Below are positions 23,987 to 33,888 of a stretch of DNA of 64,000 nucleotides, piece by piece (within the stretch, counting starts at the first letter, position 1; each line of letters starts with the position of its first letter). The notes under the pieces are model-generated. The model saw only the letters and a program-made list of their open reading frames with translations. It made no database searches and was not told the DNA's origin. The stretch lies in contig CAZATW010000002.1 in the NCBI GenBank assembly GCA_964488185.1, positions 16,303 through 80,302 of the forward strand. Reading direction: 5' to 3'. Origin of the DNA: Coprococcus sp964488185 (GTDB taxonomy: Bacteria; Bacillota; Clostridia; Lachnospirales; Lachnospiraceae). The translations under genes and the position numbers were made by a program.

Positions 23987-25590
23987 TACGTATTAATAAC
24001 ATAAAAATGCCGATTGATTACAAGAAGGGCGAACTTGAGTCATATATTCGAAAGGCATTACGAATGAAAAATACTCCCGAATATAAATTATCAAAGCTGT
24101 CTATAGATGATAGAAGAAGCAATGAATTAAAATACATCATTTCAGTTGATGTTTTTGTAAAGGATGAGCAATCCATCATAAGCAAAGTTTACAATAATAA
24201 TATTATGTTAACTTCAAAAGAAAAATATAAGCTTCCACGGCAGGGGGATCAAAAAATGATATATCCGCCTATCATTATCGGTATGGGCCCTGCCGGATTA
24301 TTTGCGGGATTATTTCTTGCAAAATCAGGTTTTAGGCCTGTCATATATGAAAGAGGTTTGGACGTTGATTCCCGTACAAAACAAGTAGAAGCCTTCTGGC
24401 AGGAAAAAACGGAGCTAAATAAGGACTGCAATGTTCAATTTGGAGAAGGCGGAGCAGGTGCTTTTTCTGATGGCAAACTAAATACTGTTATAAAGGATAA
24501 ATCAGGCAGACGTACAGCGGTACTTGAAACACTTGTTTCATACGGTGCTGACGAAAGTATTTTATATATCAACAAACCGCATGTAGGAACAGATGCTTTA
24601 ACCAATATTGTAAAGAATATGAGAAATGAAATTATAGCACTGGGCGGAACGGTTCATTTTAATTCAAAATTTGTTGATTATGAAAATATAGATAAGGATA
24701 CGGTAAAAGTATCTGTTAAAGACGAAAATGGAATAAGCAGCGTATTGACGAATGCGCTCATTCTCGCAATAGGTCACAGTGCCAGAGACACATTTTCTAT
24801 GTTATACAAGAACGGACTTCCGCTTTCCCAGAAGTCGTTTGCAATGGGTCTTAGAATCGAACATAATCAGGAAATGATAAATAAAATGAAATACGGAGAT
24901 AACCCAATATACCAAAAATATCTTCCGGCGGCAGATTACAAGCTGACCCATACATGTGAAAACGGACGTGCTGTCTATTCGTTTTGTATGTGTCCCGGCG
25001 GCTATGTAGTCAATGCATCCTCAGAGGATAACAGAATATGTGTAAACGGAATGAGTTACAGTGGACGTGACGGCAAGAATGCAAATAGTGCCATTGTTGT
25101 TAATGTAACACCTGATGATTTTGAATCCAAGCATCCGCTTGCCGGCATGTTTCTTCAGCAGAAATATGAGGAAGAGGCATATAAGGCAGGAGACGGTCGG
25201 ATACCTGTTCAGCTCTTTGGTGATTATATGAAGAATATCACTTCCACACAGCTCGGCTCGGTAACCCCGCAAATAAAAGGAAAATATAAGCTTACAAACC
25301 TGAAAAGCTGTTTGCCAGAGTTTATAAAGAATGGTATAATAGAAGGAGTTTTGTCATTTGATAAAAGATTGCCCGGATATGCTGCTTATGATGCCGTTTT
25401 AAGCGGTATTGAAGCAAGGACTTCATCACCTGTAAGAATGGACAGGGAAGAGGATTTTACAAGTCCTAATACAGCTATATATCCTTGTGGTGAAGGTGCG
25501 GGATATGCAGGAGGAATAACCTCAGCCGCCGTAGATGGAATTAAGGTAGCAGAAGCTGTTATATCCAAATATACACTGCCTTTAAAATAA
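23983..25590 (+). CDS. FAD-dependent oxidoreductase (COG2509-type)
   Basis: 535 residues. An N-terminal region of about 85 residues (NNIKMPIDYKKGELESYIRK) precedes the FAD-binding core PIIIGMGPAGLFAGLFLA. Then come NVQFGEGGAGAFSDGKLNT and the C-terminal CGEGAGYAGGITSAAVDGIK, matching a widespread family of uncharacterised FAD dehydrogenases. ATG 23983 has GGAGAAGGAG ahead and is preferred over an upstream in-frame ATG at 23941 that lies within the previous gene. It forms a coupled pair with that flavoprotein. Confidence 0.88.
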   Translation: MIRINNIKMPIDYKKGELESYIRKALRMKNTPEYKLSKLSIDDRRSNELKYIISVDVFVKDEQSIISKVYNNNIMLTSKEKYKLPRQGDQKMIYPPIIIGMGPAGLFAGLFLAKSGFRPVIYERGLDVDSRTKQVEAFWQEKTELNKDCNVQFGEGGAGAFSDGKLNTVIKDKSGRRTAVLETLVSYGADESILYINKPHVGTDALTNIVKNMRNEIIALGGTVHFNSKFVDYENIDKDTVKVSVKDENGISSVLTNALILAIGHSARDTFSMLYKNGLPLSQKSFAMGLRIEHNQEMINKMKYGDNPIYQKYLPAADYKLTHTCENGRAVYSFCMCPGGYVVNASSEDNRICVNGMSYSGRDGKNANSAIVVNVTPDDFESKHPLAGMFLQQKYEEEAYKAGDGRIPVQLFGDYMKNITSTQLGSVTPQIKGKYKLTNLKSCLPEFIKNGIIEGVLSFDKRLPGYAAYDAVLSGIEARTSSPVRMDREEDFTSPNTAIYPCGEGAGYAGGITSAAVDGIKVAEAVISKYTLPLK

Positions 25591-25626
25591 GATAGATTCG
25601 AGAGGTAAACTAGAGAGGGTCTCATT

Positions 25627-26490
25627 ATGATAAACAGAGAATATTTAAAAGACAAAAAGAAAATCGTTATCAAAATCGGTTCATCATCACTCATCCATGA
25701 AGAAACAGGCGGACTTGATTATACGAAGCTTGAGAAGCTTGTCAGGATTATCTGTGATTTGAAAAATCAGGATAAGGATATCGTTCTTGTATCCTCAGGT
25801 GCCATCAGTGTGGGCGCAAAGTCTCTTGGGCTTCATCAAAAGCCAAAGACAACGTCTCTGAAACAGGCTTGTGCGGCAGTTGGACAGGGACAGCTGATGA
25901 TGATTTACCAAAAGCTTTTCTATGAGTATCATACAACAGCAGCACAGGTACTCCTGACCTTTGATGTCATATCATCAGACGAAAGAAGAAGAAATGCGGT
26001 AAACACCTTTAGCGAGCTGTTGCAGCTGGGTGTGATTCCTATTGTAAATGAAAATGATACCGTAGCTATTGATGAGCTTGAAGCATGGGTTTCCTTTGGT
26101 GATAACGATACCTTGTCAGCCATCGTTGCATCCATGATAAATGCTGATTTACTGATACTGCTTACCGATATAGACGGTCTTTATACGGATGACCCCAGAA
26201 ACAACAGTAATGCAAAGCTTATCCATACCGTTGATAAAATTGATGATAATATAAAGAGTATGGCAAAGGGTTCTGCCACAAGCTTAGGTACAGGAGGGAT
26301 GGCAACCAAAATTGCTGCCGCCAAAATAGCTGCAAACTCCGGCTCCGATATGGTTATTATATCCGGAGCCGAAATCGACAATATCAATAAGGTTCTTGCC
26401 GGAGAAAAAATCGGAACATTATTTACAGCTTATAGGTATACGGATTTTGATATTGTTAAGTTTATTCTTGAAAAAGAATATCTGGAGTAA
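25627..26490 (+). CDS. proB: Glutamate 5-kinase, without PUA domain
   Basis: 287 residues, amino-acid kinase fold. Phosphorylates glutamate as the first step of proline synthesis. Motifs: KKIVIKIGSSSL, VLVSSGAISVGAKSLGL, FGDNDTLSAIVASMINADLLILLTDI (in part) and GTGGMATKIAAAKIA. The C-terminal PUA domain of long enterobacterial enzymes is absent, as in many Clostridia. proA lies 1.4 kb downstream, separated by two genes and a long non-coding gap. Confidence 0.95.
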   Translation: MINREYLKDKKKIVIKIGSSSLIHEETGGLDYTKLEKLVRIICDLKNQDKDIVLVSSGAISVGAKSLGLHQKPKTTSLKQACAAVGQGQLMMIYQKLFYEYHTTAAQVLLTFDVISSDERRRNAVNTFSELLQLGVIPIVNENDTVAIDELEAWVSFGDNDTLSAIVASMINADLLILLTDIDGLYTDDPRNNSNAKLIHTVDKIDDNIKSMAKGSATSLGTGGMATKIAAAKIAANSGSDMVIISGAEIDNINKVLAGEKIGTLFTAYRYTDFDIVKFILEKEYLE

Positions 26491-26502
26491 TCGGAGGTTA
26501 TT

Positions 26503-26721
26503 ATGGACGAAAAAAAGATACAGCGAATTAATGAATTGTATCAAAAATCCAAAGAACAGGGATTGACAGAGGAAGAAAAGGCAGAGCAGAAGGAACTGCG
26601 TCAGGAGTATATATTTGCAATGAAGAACAACCTGAGAAGTATCCTCAACAATATTGATATAAAAGAAGCTGACGGCTCTATAACAAAGCTTGAAACGAAG
26701 GATAAGACCAAGAAGGTATAA
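26503..26721 (+). CDS. DUF896 (YnzC-like) small protein
   Basis: 72 residues, highly charged and helical (IQRINELYQKSKEQGLTEEE, KAEQKELRQEYIFAMKNNLR). It fits the DUF896/YnzC family, which forms a helical hairpin of unknown function. GGAGG precedes ATG 26503. Confidence 0.88.
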   Translation: MDEKKIQRINELYQKSKEQGLTEEEKAEQKELRQEYIFAMKNNLRSILNNIDIKEADGSITKLETKDKTKKV

Positions 26722-26724
26722 AGG

Positions 26725-27369
26725 ATGTGTAATGCAGGCAACAAAACAGTTTTCAATTATCAATATGGTAAATATAACGAAAACGATTTACATGATAAAA
26801 TCAGTAATTCCGCAGCCGTCGATAAATCTGCAATCAGAAATTATGCAAAAAAGCAGAGAAGCTGTCTTACTGAAAATGAATGTATGGAAAAGTCAAAAGC
26901 TATCGCAAATAAACTGTTTTCTACAAGGGCTTACAAAGAGAATGACAATATTCTTCTCTATATGTCTGCAAATAATGAAGTGTCAACAGCCGCTATCTTT
27001 AACCAAGCCATATCAGATGGAAAAAAGATATATCTTCCAAAGGTGTATGGAAAGGAAATGGCATTTATCAGAGTCTTTTCCTTAGAAGAACTGTCAAAAG
27101 GGAGTTATGGTATCTTAGAGCCTATATCAGACAAGAAAGCTGATATAACCGAAGGAATGATTATTATGCCCGGTGTGGCATTTGACAGAGATTGCAATAG
27201 AATCGGCTATGGAGGAGGCTTCTACGACCGATATATGCAAAAACAGAAACAGCTTACATCCTGTGCTATTTGCTATGAATGCCAAATCGTAGACGGTATT
27301 CCTTCTGAAGCACATGATATAAAGCCGGAAATGGTTATTACAGAATTCAATGTGTATAGACGGAGGTAG
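26725..27369 (+). CDS. 5-formyltetrahydrofolate cyclo-ligase
   Basis: 214 residues. Converts 5-formyl-THF to 5,10-methenyl-THF with ATP. The C-terminal signature is VAFDRDCNRIGYGGGFYDRYM, and an N-terminal basic helix reads AIRNYAKKQRSCLTENE. The first 30 or so residues (CNAGNKTVFNYQYGKYNEN) extend beyond the usual family start, so an internal start is possible, but ATG 26725 is 3 bases after the previous stop. Confidence 0.88.
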   Translation: MCNAGNKTVFNYQYGKYNENDLHDKISNSAAVDKSAIRNYAKKQRSCLTENECMEKSKAIANKLFSTRAYKENDNILLYMSANNEVSTAAIFNQAISDGKKIYLPKVYGKEMAFIRVFSLEELSKGSYGILEPISDKKADITEGMIIMPGVAFDRDCNRIGYGGGFYDRYMQKQKQLTSCAICYECQIVDGIPSEAHDIKPEMVITEFNVYRRR

Positions 27370-27950
27370 ACTGGCATAAACGGACGTAAGCTACATATAA
27401 CAGCTTACTGGTAGTTGGATGCGTCAGGTACATCGTTATGAATGTTATGGATATGATATATGCGTTGTCCTATTGAAATAGCTGAAATGAAATGTTTATG
27501 TTGGAATATGGTGATATGCAGGGTGATATAATTCAATATAACTATCGTTTTATTTTACTGTATAATGCAGATATAATATAGATGAATGTATGCATGTAGT
27601 TCATGTAATGATAATATGTTCTCATTACATAAATAATTATTAAATCCTGTAGGAATGTGGGCTTTGCTGCCTGCATAGGTGTATCATTCAGTCAATATAC
27701 TATGTCATATTACATATATCTATATCTGACACAGCCACTACATTCCTGCTGATTAAGGAGTTATTGTATCTGGAATATACATTATGTTATACATTCTATC
27801 ATTTTTACAAAATGTACAATGTAGTCACTATACATGAATGACTGCAACAAACAGGCATTTGTATGGAGATGGTATTATATAATATCCAGCCCATACAGAT
27901 GCCGTCAAGCAGACACTAACGTCAATCAGACAAAAAAGGAGGCAACCACA
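27370..27950 (+). other. 580-base non-coding gap before proA with several hairpins
   Basis: No credible gene on either strand. Inverted repeats: GTAAGCT/AGCTTAC (27386-27408), ATGTAATG/CATTACAT (27603-27630), and a long-range pairing of AGGAATGT-GGGCT (from 27651) with AGCCAC-T-ACATTCCT (to 27748) that closes a structured block of about 100 bases. TATAAT occurs at 27561-27566, without a good -35. No T-box motif or known riboswitch core was recognised. Confidence 0.5.
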
Positions 27951-29195
27951 ATGTATTTGGAAGAAATCGGCGAAAAGGCGAAAACAGCCAGCAGATATAT
28001 GGCTAGATGCAGTCAGGAGCTTAAGAATCAGGCGCTGCTTAAGGTGGCAGAGGATTTAATTCAAAATCAGGAAACCATTATCGCTGCAAATAAAATAGAT
28101 ATTGAAAACGCAAAGGCAAACGGCATGTCCGAAGCATTACTCGACAGACTTACCCTGACCGCTGACCGATTTGATGGGATGGCAGAGGGCATCAGACAGG
28201 TGGTACAGCTTGAAGATCCTATCGGTGAGATTATAGGAATGAAGAAACGACCAAACGGTCTTGTGATAGGACAGCAGCGAGTACCGATGGGCGTAATCGG
28301 TATCATTTATGAATCCCGTCCGAATGTTACGGTTGATGCATTTGCCCTGACCTTTAAGACAGGAAATGCCGTTATCCTTCGCGGAGGAAGCGACTGTATT
28401 CATTCCAATATCGCTCTTGTCAATACAATAAGAGCCTCCCTTGCCGGGCTTTCCATAGATGAAAATGCGATTTCCCTCATTGAGAAAACGGACAGGGCTA
28501 TCGCAACCGAATTTATGAAACTGAATCAATATTTGGATTTGCTGATTCCGAGAGGAGGAGCCGGACTAATCCGAAATGTTGTTGAAAACGCTACAGTACC
28601 TGTAATCGAAACCGGTACAGGTAATTGTCATATATATATAGATAAGGATGCCGATTTAGATAAGGCAATTCCGATTATCCATAATGCAAAGCTGCAAAGG
28701 CTGGGCGTATGTAATGCATGCGAATCCCTTGTCATTCACAAGGATATTGCCTCAAAGGCGATTCCACTGATTGCAGCAGATTTATCGGCAAATCATTGTA
28801 TCATGCGTGGGGATGCCGAAGCACAGGCTCTCGATAACTATATAGACAGCTGTACGGAAGAGGACTTTGGCACAGAATACCTTGATAAGATTATATCCGT
28901 AAAAACAGTTTCATCCCTTGATGAAGCGATAGAGCATATCAACAAATACAGCACAGGACATTCGGAAGCAATTATTACTGAATCCTATGAGGCATCTCAA
29001 CGGTTTCTCAATGAAATCGACTCTGCCTGTGTGTATGTCAATGCTTCCACAAGATTTACAGATGGTTTTATGTTTGGATTTGGTGCAGAGATAGGAATCA
29101 GTACCCAGAAGCTTCATGCAAGAGGTCCTATGGGACTGCTGGCACTTACCTCAACCAAATATATCATATATGGCAACGGGCAGATAAGGGAGTAG
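27951..29195 (+). CDS. proA: Gamma-glutamyl phosphate reductase
   Basis: 414 residues, aldehyde-dehydrogenase fold. Reduces glutamyl-5-phosphate to the semialdehyde in proline synthesis. Motifs: VPMGVIGIIYESRPNVTVDA, ILRGGSD, the catalytic cysteine in LGVCNACESL, and TDGFMFGFGAEIGISTQKLH followed by ARGPMGL. ATG 27951 has AAAAAAGGAGG upstream. The frame is open to 27834, but that extension of 39 residues is unlike the family. Confidence 0.96.
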   Translation: MYLEEIGEKAKTASRYMARCSQELKNQALLKVAEDLIQNQETIIAANKIDIENAKANGMSEALLDRLTLTADRFDGMAEGIRQVVQLEDPIGEIIGMKKRPNGLVIGQQRVPMGVIGIIYESRPNVTVDAFALTFKTGNAVILRGGSDCIHSNIALVNTIRASLAGLSIDENAISLIEKTDRAIATEFMKLNQYLDLLIPRGGAGLIRNVVENATVPVIETGTGNCHIYIDKDADLDKAIPIIHNAKLQRLGVCNACESLVIHKDIASKAIPLIAADLSANHCIMRGDAEAQALDNYIDSCTEEDFGTEYLDKIISVKTVSSLDEAIEHINKYSTGHSEAIITESYEASQRFLNEIDSACVYVNASTRFTDGFMFGFGAEIGISTQKLHARGPMGLLALTSTKYIIYGNGQIRE

Positions 29196-29253
29196 ACAGG
29201 ATAAATATCTGTCTGATAAGCGGATAAGAAAAAGAAACATAAGGAGAGAACAA

Positions 29254-30072
29254 ATGTCAGAAAATATGAAATTCACAGGTTCCAATACATATATTGCCTC
29301 AAAAGAGCTTATGGCTGCCGTAGATGTAGCAAGGGTTCTTGAAAAGCCCCTGCTGATAAAGGGTGAACCCGGCACAGGAAAGACGATGCTTGCAGAAGCC
29401 ATAAGCCAGTCTCTTGATATACCGCTTTATATCTGGAATATCAAATCCACTACAAAGGCACAGGACGGTCTGTATGTATATGATACGGTACAACGTCTTT
29501 ATGACAGCCAGTTCGGCGGCAAGGACGTAGATAATATTGCCAAGTATATCAAGCTTGGGAAGCTTGGAGAAGCCTTCAAAAATGAAGAGCAGGTGATTCT
29601 TCTTATAGACGAAATAGATAAGGCGGATTTGGAATTTCCAAATGATTTGCTGTGGGAGCTGGATAAAATGGAGTTTTATATCCATGAAACAGGCGAGACG
29701 GTCAAGGCAAAGAAACGACCTATCGTGATTATTACATCCAATGCGGAAAAGGAGCTGCCCGACGCCTTCTTAAGGCGCTGCATATTTCACTATATCAGCT
29801 TTCCTGAGCCTGCACAGATGGATGAAATCGTAAGAGCGCATTTTGAAACAATAGACGAGAATTTGTTAAAGCAGGCTATGGACACCTTCTACTGGATTCG
29901 GACACTGAAAGAAGTCAGAAAGAAGCCTAGCACCTCTGAGCTGATAGACTGGCTCAGAGCTTTAGTACACGGTGGCATAGATGCTGATGTAATCAGAAGC
30001 ACCATGCCGTATCTCGGTGTGCTGATTAAGAAGGATGAGGATTTACAGGTCGTCAATAAGAGGAGATTTTAA
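29254..30072 (+). CDS. MoxR-type AAA+ ATPase
   Basis: 272 residues. Walker A GEPGTGKT at 37-44, Walker B ILLIDEID at 115-122, sensor ITSNAEKELPDAFLRRC near 156-172. MoxR proteins act as chaperone-like ATPases that work with a VWA partner, which is encoded immediately downstream with a one-base overlap. The substrate of the pair is unknown. AAGGAG precedes ATG 29254. Confidence 0.9.
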   Translation: MSENMKFTGSNTYIASKELMAAVDVARVLEKPLLIKGEPGTGKTMLAEAISQSLDIPLYIWNIKSTTKAQDGLYVYDTVQRLYDSQFGGKDVDNIAKYIKLGKLGEAFKNEEQVILLIDEIDKADLEFPNDLLWELDKMEFYIHETGETVKAKKRPIVIITSNAEKELPDAFLRRCIFHYISFPEPAQMDEIVRAHFETIDENLLKQAMDTFYWIRTLKEVRKKPSTSELIDWLRALVHGGIDADVIRSTMPYLGVLIKKDEDLQVVNKRRF

Positions 30073-31271
30073 TGTTTACAGGATTTTTCTATACCCTGAA
30101 AAATAAAGGGTTAGATGTATCTACAACTGAATGGCTCACACTCCATACGGCTCTTAATAAAGGTCTGGCACATTCTTCTTTGGAGGAGTTCTATTATCTG
30201 GGCCGTATGATTCTCGTAAAAAGGGAGTCCGATTTTGACAAATACGATTTGGCATTTATGGAATATTTCAAAGGGGTACGAAGTGAGGATGAAGTACCAC
30301 AGCATATTTTAGATTTCCTCGATAAACAGGATATGCAGTTTGATACCCAAAACAAAGAGCTGTACAGCATCCACGTAAAACGCGATTCCAATGAAGTAAA
30401 ACGTCTGTTCCGTGAGCGGTTAGGTGAACAGCACACTGAGCACAATGGTGGAAATTACTGGATAGGTACCAGCGGCGGTTCAGCCTTTGGCCATCATGGA
30501 AGAAATCCCGGCGGTATACGGGTAGGTGGAGAATCAGGCATGAGAACAGCATTTCAGGTTATGGGTGAAAGAAGATATCAGGATTTCAGACATGACAAAA
30601 CATTGGATATCCGGCAGTTTCAGGTTGCTTTCAGACGTTTAAGACAATTTTCCTCGAAGCTGGATGTGCCAAAGACAGAGCTGGATATCAACAAAACGGT
30701 GGATTCAACCTGTGAAAACGGTGGATTTCTTCAGCTTGAATTTGACAAACCAAGGAAAAATACGGTAAAGCTTTTACTGCTGTTTGACTGCGGCGGAACG
30801 ATGATGCCGTTTGCAGAGCTTTCTAATAATCTGTTTCAGGCAGTTCATAAGGCAAACCATTTTAAAGATGTAAAGACCTATTATTTTCACAACTGCATAT
30901 ACGGCAAGGTATACAAATCGGCAGAATGTGAGATGGGTGACTGGTACGATTTGGATTATATATTCAGACATACCGATAAGGATTATAAGGTTATTATCGT
31001 AGGCGATGCGCAGATGGCGCCAGAGGAATTATTTGACCTGAATGGGAACTACAGCGGTCCCAATGACGGAATGAGTGGTTATGAATGGAATCAGCTTATC
31101 AAATCCAAGTATAAAAAGGTGGTCTGGCTGAATCCGAGACGTCATACAGGGATGTCAAATTCTGTTGGCTGGATGGAATCCGAAGAAGCACTGGCACAGC
31201 TCTACGATATGTATCCGCTTACCGTAGACGGATTAAAGGCGGCCATTACAAAGCTTATGGAAACAAAATGA
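30072..31271 (+). CDS. VWA/CoxE-family protein, MoxR partner
   Basis: 399 residues. The N-terminal helical part is followed by a glycine-rich linker (GTSGGSAFGHHGRNPGGIRVGG, in part) and a C-terminal von Willebrand A domain. The MIDAS position reads LLFDCGGTMMPF, a DxGGT/S form common in this CoxE-like group rather than the classic DxSxS. Later motifs are YYFHNCIYGKVY and VIIVGDAQMAPEEL. It starts inside the MoxR stop (ATG 30072), a sign of translational coupling and joint function. Confidence 0.85.
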   Translation: MFTGFFYTLKNKGLDVSTTEWLTLHTALNKGLAHSSLEEFYYLGRMILVKRESDFDKYDLAFMEYFKGVRSEDEVPQHILDFLDKQDMQFDTQNKELYSIHVKRDSNEVKRLFRERLGEQHTEHNGGNYWIGTSGGSAFGHHGRNPGGIRVGGESGMRTAFQVMGERRYQDFRHDKTLDIRQFQVAFRRLRQFSSKLDVPKTELDINKTVDSTCENGGFLQLEFDKPRKNTVKLLLLFDCGGTMMPFAELSNNLFQAVHKANHFKDVKTYYFHNCIYGKVYKSAECEMGDWYDLDYIFRHTDKDYKVIIVGDAQMAPEELFDLNGNYSGPNDGMSGYEWNQLIKSKYKKVVWLNPRRHTGMSNSVGWMESEEALAQLYDMYPLTVDGLKAAITKLMETK

Positions 31272-31281
31272 GGTGATTTTT

Positions 31282-32280
31282 ATGATGCATCAGGATATAG
31301 CCCAAAGGCTTCTTGAGCTTGAACAACAGATAAAAGAAAAATCAACTACAGAAAATATTACCTCGAAAACCAACGTGGATAGAATAAGCCACAGCTTCGG
31401 CTTATGCCTTGGCGGCGGCGGTGGCAAGGGTGCATATCAGATAGGCGTTTATAAGGCACTTGCCGAATATGGCTATTTAGATAAAATAACCGCTATCTCA
31501 GGTGCTTCAATCGGTGCCTTAAATGCACTTTTATTTGCCATGAAGGACTATGAGCTGGCAGAGAAATGCTGGGATGAAATCGATATGCATACGGTATTTT
31601 CATCCGATATCGATTTGCTGTTTAACGACAAGCCGGGTATTATGTCCAGAAAAGAAATGCTGGAGCTGGTTGATAAATACATTGATTTTAATAAATTTTA
31701 TACCTGTGGTATTGATGTATACGCAGCTGTTACATATAAGGATAGAGATATCAATAAATCCAGATATATCCATTTAAATGAATATGAAAAAGAGCAGATT
31801 AAAACGGTTATTACGGCCTCATCAGCCATACCTCTTGTATACGAATCCGTCACCTTTGAAGGGATGGAGCTTTCTGATGGCGGTCTGTCCGACAACATTC
31901 CTGTTGCGCCCTTGTACGACAGCAAAGGACTTAAGAACATCATTGTCTGCGGTTTAAGTAAGGGAAGCAGAAAGGATTTGTCTCGATATCGGGATGCCGA
32001 ATTTATGGAAATCTATCCAAGTATAGGTCTTGGAAACACTTTAGAAGGAACTCTTAATTTTACAAAAGATGCAATAAAATTCAGAAAGCTGCTTGGGTAT
32101 AAAGACGCCATCAGGGCTATTAAGGTATACGAAAAGGATAGCAATTATATCAACAATCTTGCTATGTATGAGCAAAATGATATTGCGGAAATAACAGCCA
32201 CGCTAAAGATAGAAGAGACCAGTACAAGAGTCGCTGATACAAGGAGCCGGCTCGATAACATCATAAACAGGTATGAGTAA
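31282..32280 (+). CDS. Patatin-like phospholipase
   Basis: 332 residues. The oxyanion region is CLGGGGGKGAYQIG. The nucleophile elbow GASIG (Ser76) and the catalytic Asp in SDGGLSDNIPVAP make up the Ser-Asp dyad of patatin-like lipid acyl hydrolases. No signal peptide, so it is probably cytosolic. ATG 31282 has GAGGTG 6 bases ahead; a GTG at 31273 is also in frame. It starts 10 bases after the VWA gene and is likely co-expressed with the MoxR-VWA pair. Confidence 0.9.
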   Translation: MMHQDIAQRLLELEQQIKEKSTTENITSKTNVDRISHSFGLCLGGGGGKGAYQIGVYKALAEYGYLDKITAISGASIGALNALLFAMKDYELAEKCWDEIDMHTVFSSDIDLLFNDKPGIMSRKEMLELVDKYIDFNKFYTCGIDVYAAVTYKDRDINKSRYIHLNEYEKEQIKTVITASSAIPLVYESVTFEGMELSDGGLSDNIPVAPLYDSKGLKNIIVCGLSKGSRKDLSRYRDAEFMEIYPSIGLGNTLEGTLNFTKDAIKFRKLLGYKDAIRAIKVYEKDSNYINNLAMYEQNDIAEITATLKIEETSTRVADTRSRLDNIINRYE

Positions 32281-32371
32281 CACAGACATATTTAACATGC
32301 AGAATATAGGTTTTATGCCAAATATATAAATGACTGTGTAAAATCAAAGCCTGCTGAAATGGAGAATGACT

Positions 32372-33886
32372 ATGGAAATATATAATCTAAAGGAGCTTGA
32401 TACGGTCATGGACGAAATCGACACAAACAGTCCTGCACCTGAAACAGAGCCCTTCAGACAATATTATTTTATCAAGAAAAACAGGGAATATGTGATAAAG
32501 AAATCGGAGGAGCTGGGGAGACCCCTTACCTGCTCGGTAAATACCTTCGGATGTCAGATGAATGTAAGAGATTCCGAGAAGCTGCTCGGTATCCTTGAGC
32601 AAATGGGCTATAAGAAGACAGACTCTGAAAATGCCGATTTTGTTATCTACAACACCTGTACTGTCAGAGAAAATGCAAACAGAAAGGTTTACGGCCACCT
32701 CGGCATGTTGAAGCATGCGAAAAAATCCAATCCACATATGATGATAGGCTTATGCGGCTGTATGATGCAGGAGCAGGAGGTTGTAGAAACCATAAGCAAA
32801 AAGTATAAATTTGTGGATATTGTATTTGGTACACACAATGTATATAAGCTGGCAGAAATCTATCATAACCGTATCGCATCAGGCAGCCCCGTTATTGATA
32901 TATGGAAGGATACTGACATGGTTGTAGAGGATTTACCTGCTACCAGAGAATTTCCCTTTAAATCAGGTGTAAACATCATGTTCGGCTGTAACAACTTCTG
33001 TACATATTGTATCGTTCCATATGTACGAGGACGCGAAAGAAGCCGAACACCGGAGGATATCATTGATGAGATAAAGGCGCTTGCAGCAGACGGCGTGGTA
33101 GAGGTCATGCTGCTTGGTCAGAATGTAAACTCCTATGGAAAAAATCTTAAGGAGCCTGTTACATTTGCCGAGCTTCTTGAAAGGGTATGCCGGATAGACG
33201 GTATCGAGCGTGTTCGTTTTATGACTCCTCATCCAAAGGATTTGTCCGACGAGCTAATCGAGGTCATTGCAAGAAATCCGAAGGTATGCCGCCATATCCA
33301 TCTGCCTTTGCAGTCAGGCTCTACAAAAATCCTGAAGGCGATGAACAGACGTTATACCAAAGAGGATTACCTTGCCCTTGTAGAAAAAATCAAAATGCGG
33401 ATTCCTGATGTTTCGATTACGACGGATATCATCGTGGGTTTTCCTGGAGAAACAGAAGAGGATTTCCTTGATACTTTAGACGTCGTGGAAAAGGTACGGT
33501 ATGATACGGCATTTACATTTATTTATTCCAAACGTACCGGTACGCCTGCGGCGACCATGGAAAATGGTGCAACAAAGGAAGAAATAAATGACAGATATAA
33601 CAGACTGTTTAAGCGTGTTCAGCAAATCAGCGGTGAAATCACACAGAAATTCAAAGGCAGAACGCTCCCTGTACTCGTAGAGGGCATCAGCGAGCAAAAT
33701 AACGGACTTTTGACAGGAAGGCTGTCAAATAATCTGCTTGTACATTTTGAAGGCTGTGAAAGCCTTATAGGGTGTATTGTGGATGTCAAGCTGGTTGAAT
33801 GTAAGGGCTTTTACTTTATCGGCGAGTTGGACGAAGTACGCTCTGAGGATTCGGTGACACATAAATTTACAGAAGTAGAGGTATAA
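32372..33886 (+). CDS. miaB: tRNA-2-methylthio-N6-dimethylallyladenosine synthase
   Basis: 504 residues, radical-SAM methylthiotransferase for A37 of tRNAs. The N-terminal UPF0004 domain has its three cysteines (NTFGCQMN, YNTCTVREN, GLCGCMMQ). The radical-SAM cluster is FGCNNFCTYCIVPYVRGRE, and a C-terminal TRAM domain follows. ATG 32372 has GGAG 7 bases upstream; ATG 32366 is also possible. It heads the miaB-mutS-mutL-miaA cluster, a common Firmicutes arrangement. Confidence 0.96.
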   Translation: MEIYNLKELDTVMDEIDTNSPAPETEPFRQYYFIKKNREYVIKKSEELGRPLTCSVNTFGCQMNVRDSEKLLGILEQMGYKKTDSENADFVIYNTCTVRENANRKVYGHLGMLKHAKKSNPHMMIGLCGCMMQEQEVVETISKKYKFVDIVFGTHNVYKLAEIYHNRIASGSPVIDIWKDTDMVVEDLPATREFPFKSGVNIMFGCNNFCTYCIVPYVRGRERSRTPEDIIDEIKALAADGVVEVMLLGQNVNSYGKNLKEPVTFAELLERVCRIDGIERVRFMTPHPKDLSDELIEVIARNPKVCRHIHLPLQSGSTKILKAMNRRYTKEDYLALVEKIKMRIPDVSITTDIIVGFPGETEEDFLDTLDVVEKVRYDTAFTFIYSKRTGTPAATMENGATKEEINDRYNRLFKRVQQISGEITQKFKGRTLPVLVEGISEQNNGLLTGRLSNNLLVHFEGCESLIGCIVDVKLVECKGFYFIGELDEVRSEDSVTHKFTEVEV

Positions 33887-33888
33887 AA

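Noticed and set aside
30774..30812. Degenerate MIDAS motif in the VWA protein taken as loss of function
   Set aside because: The DxGGT/S form is, to my knowledge, normal for this CoxE-like subgroup.
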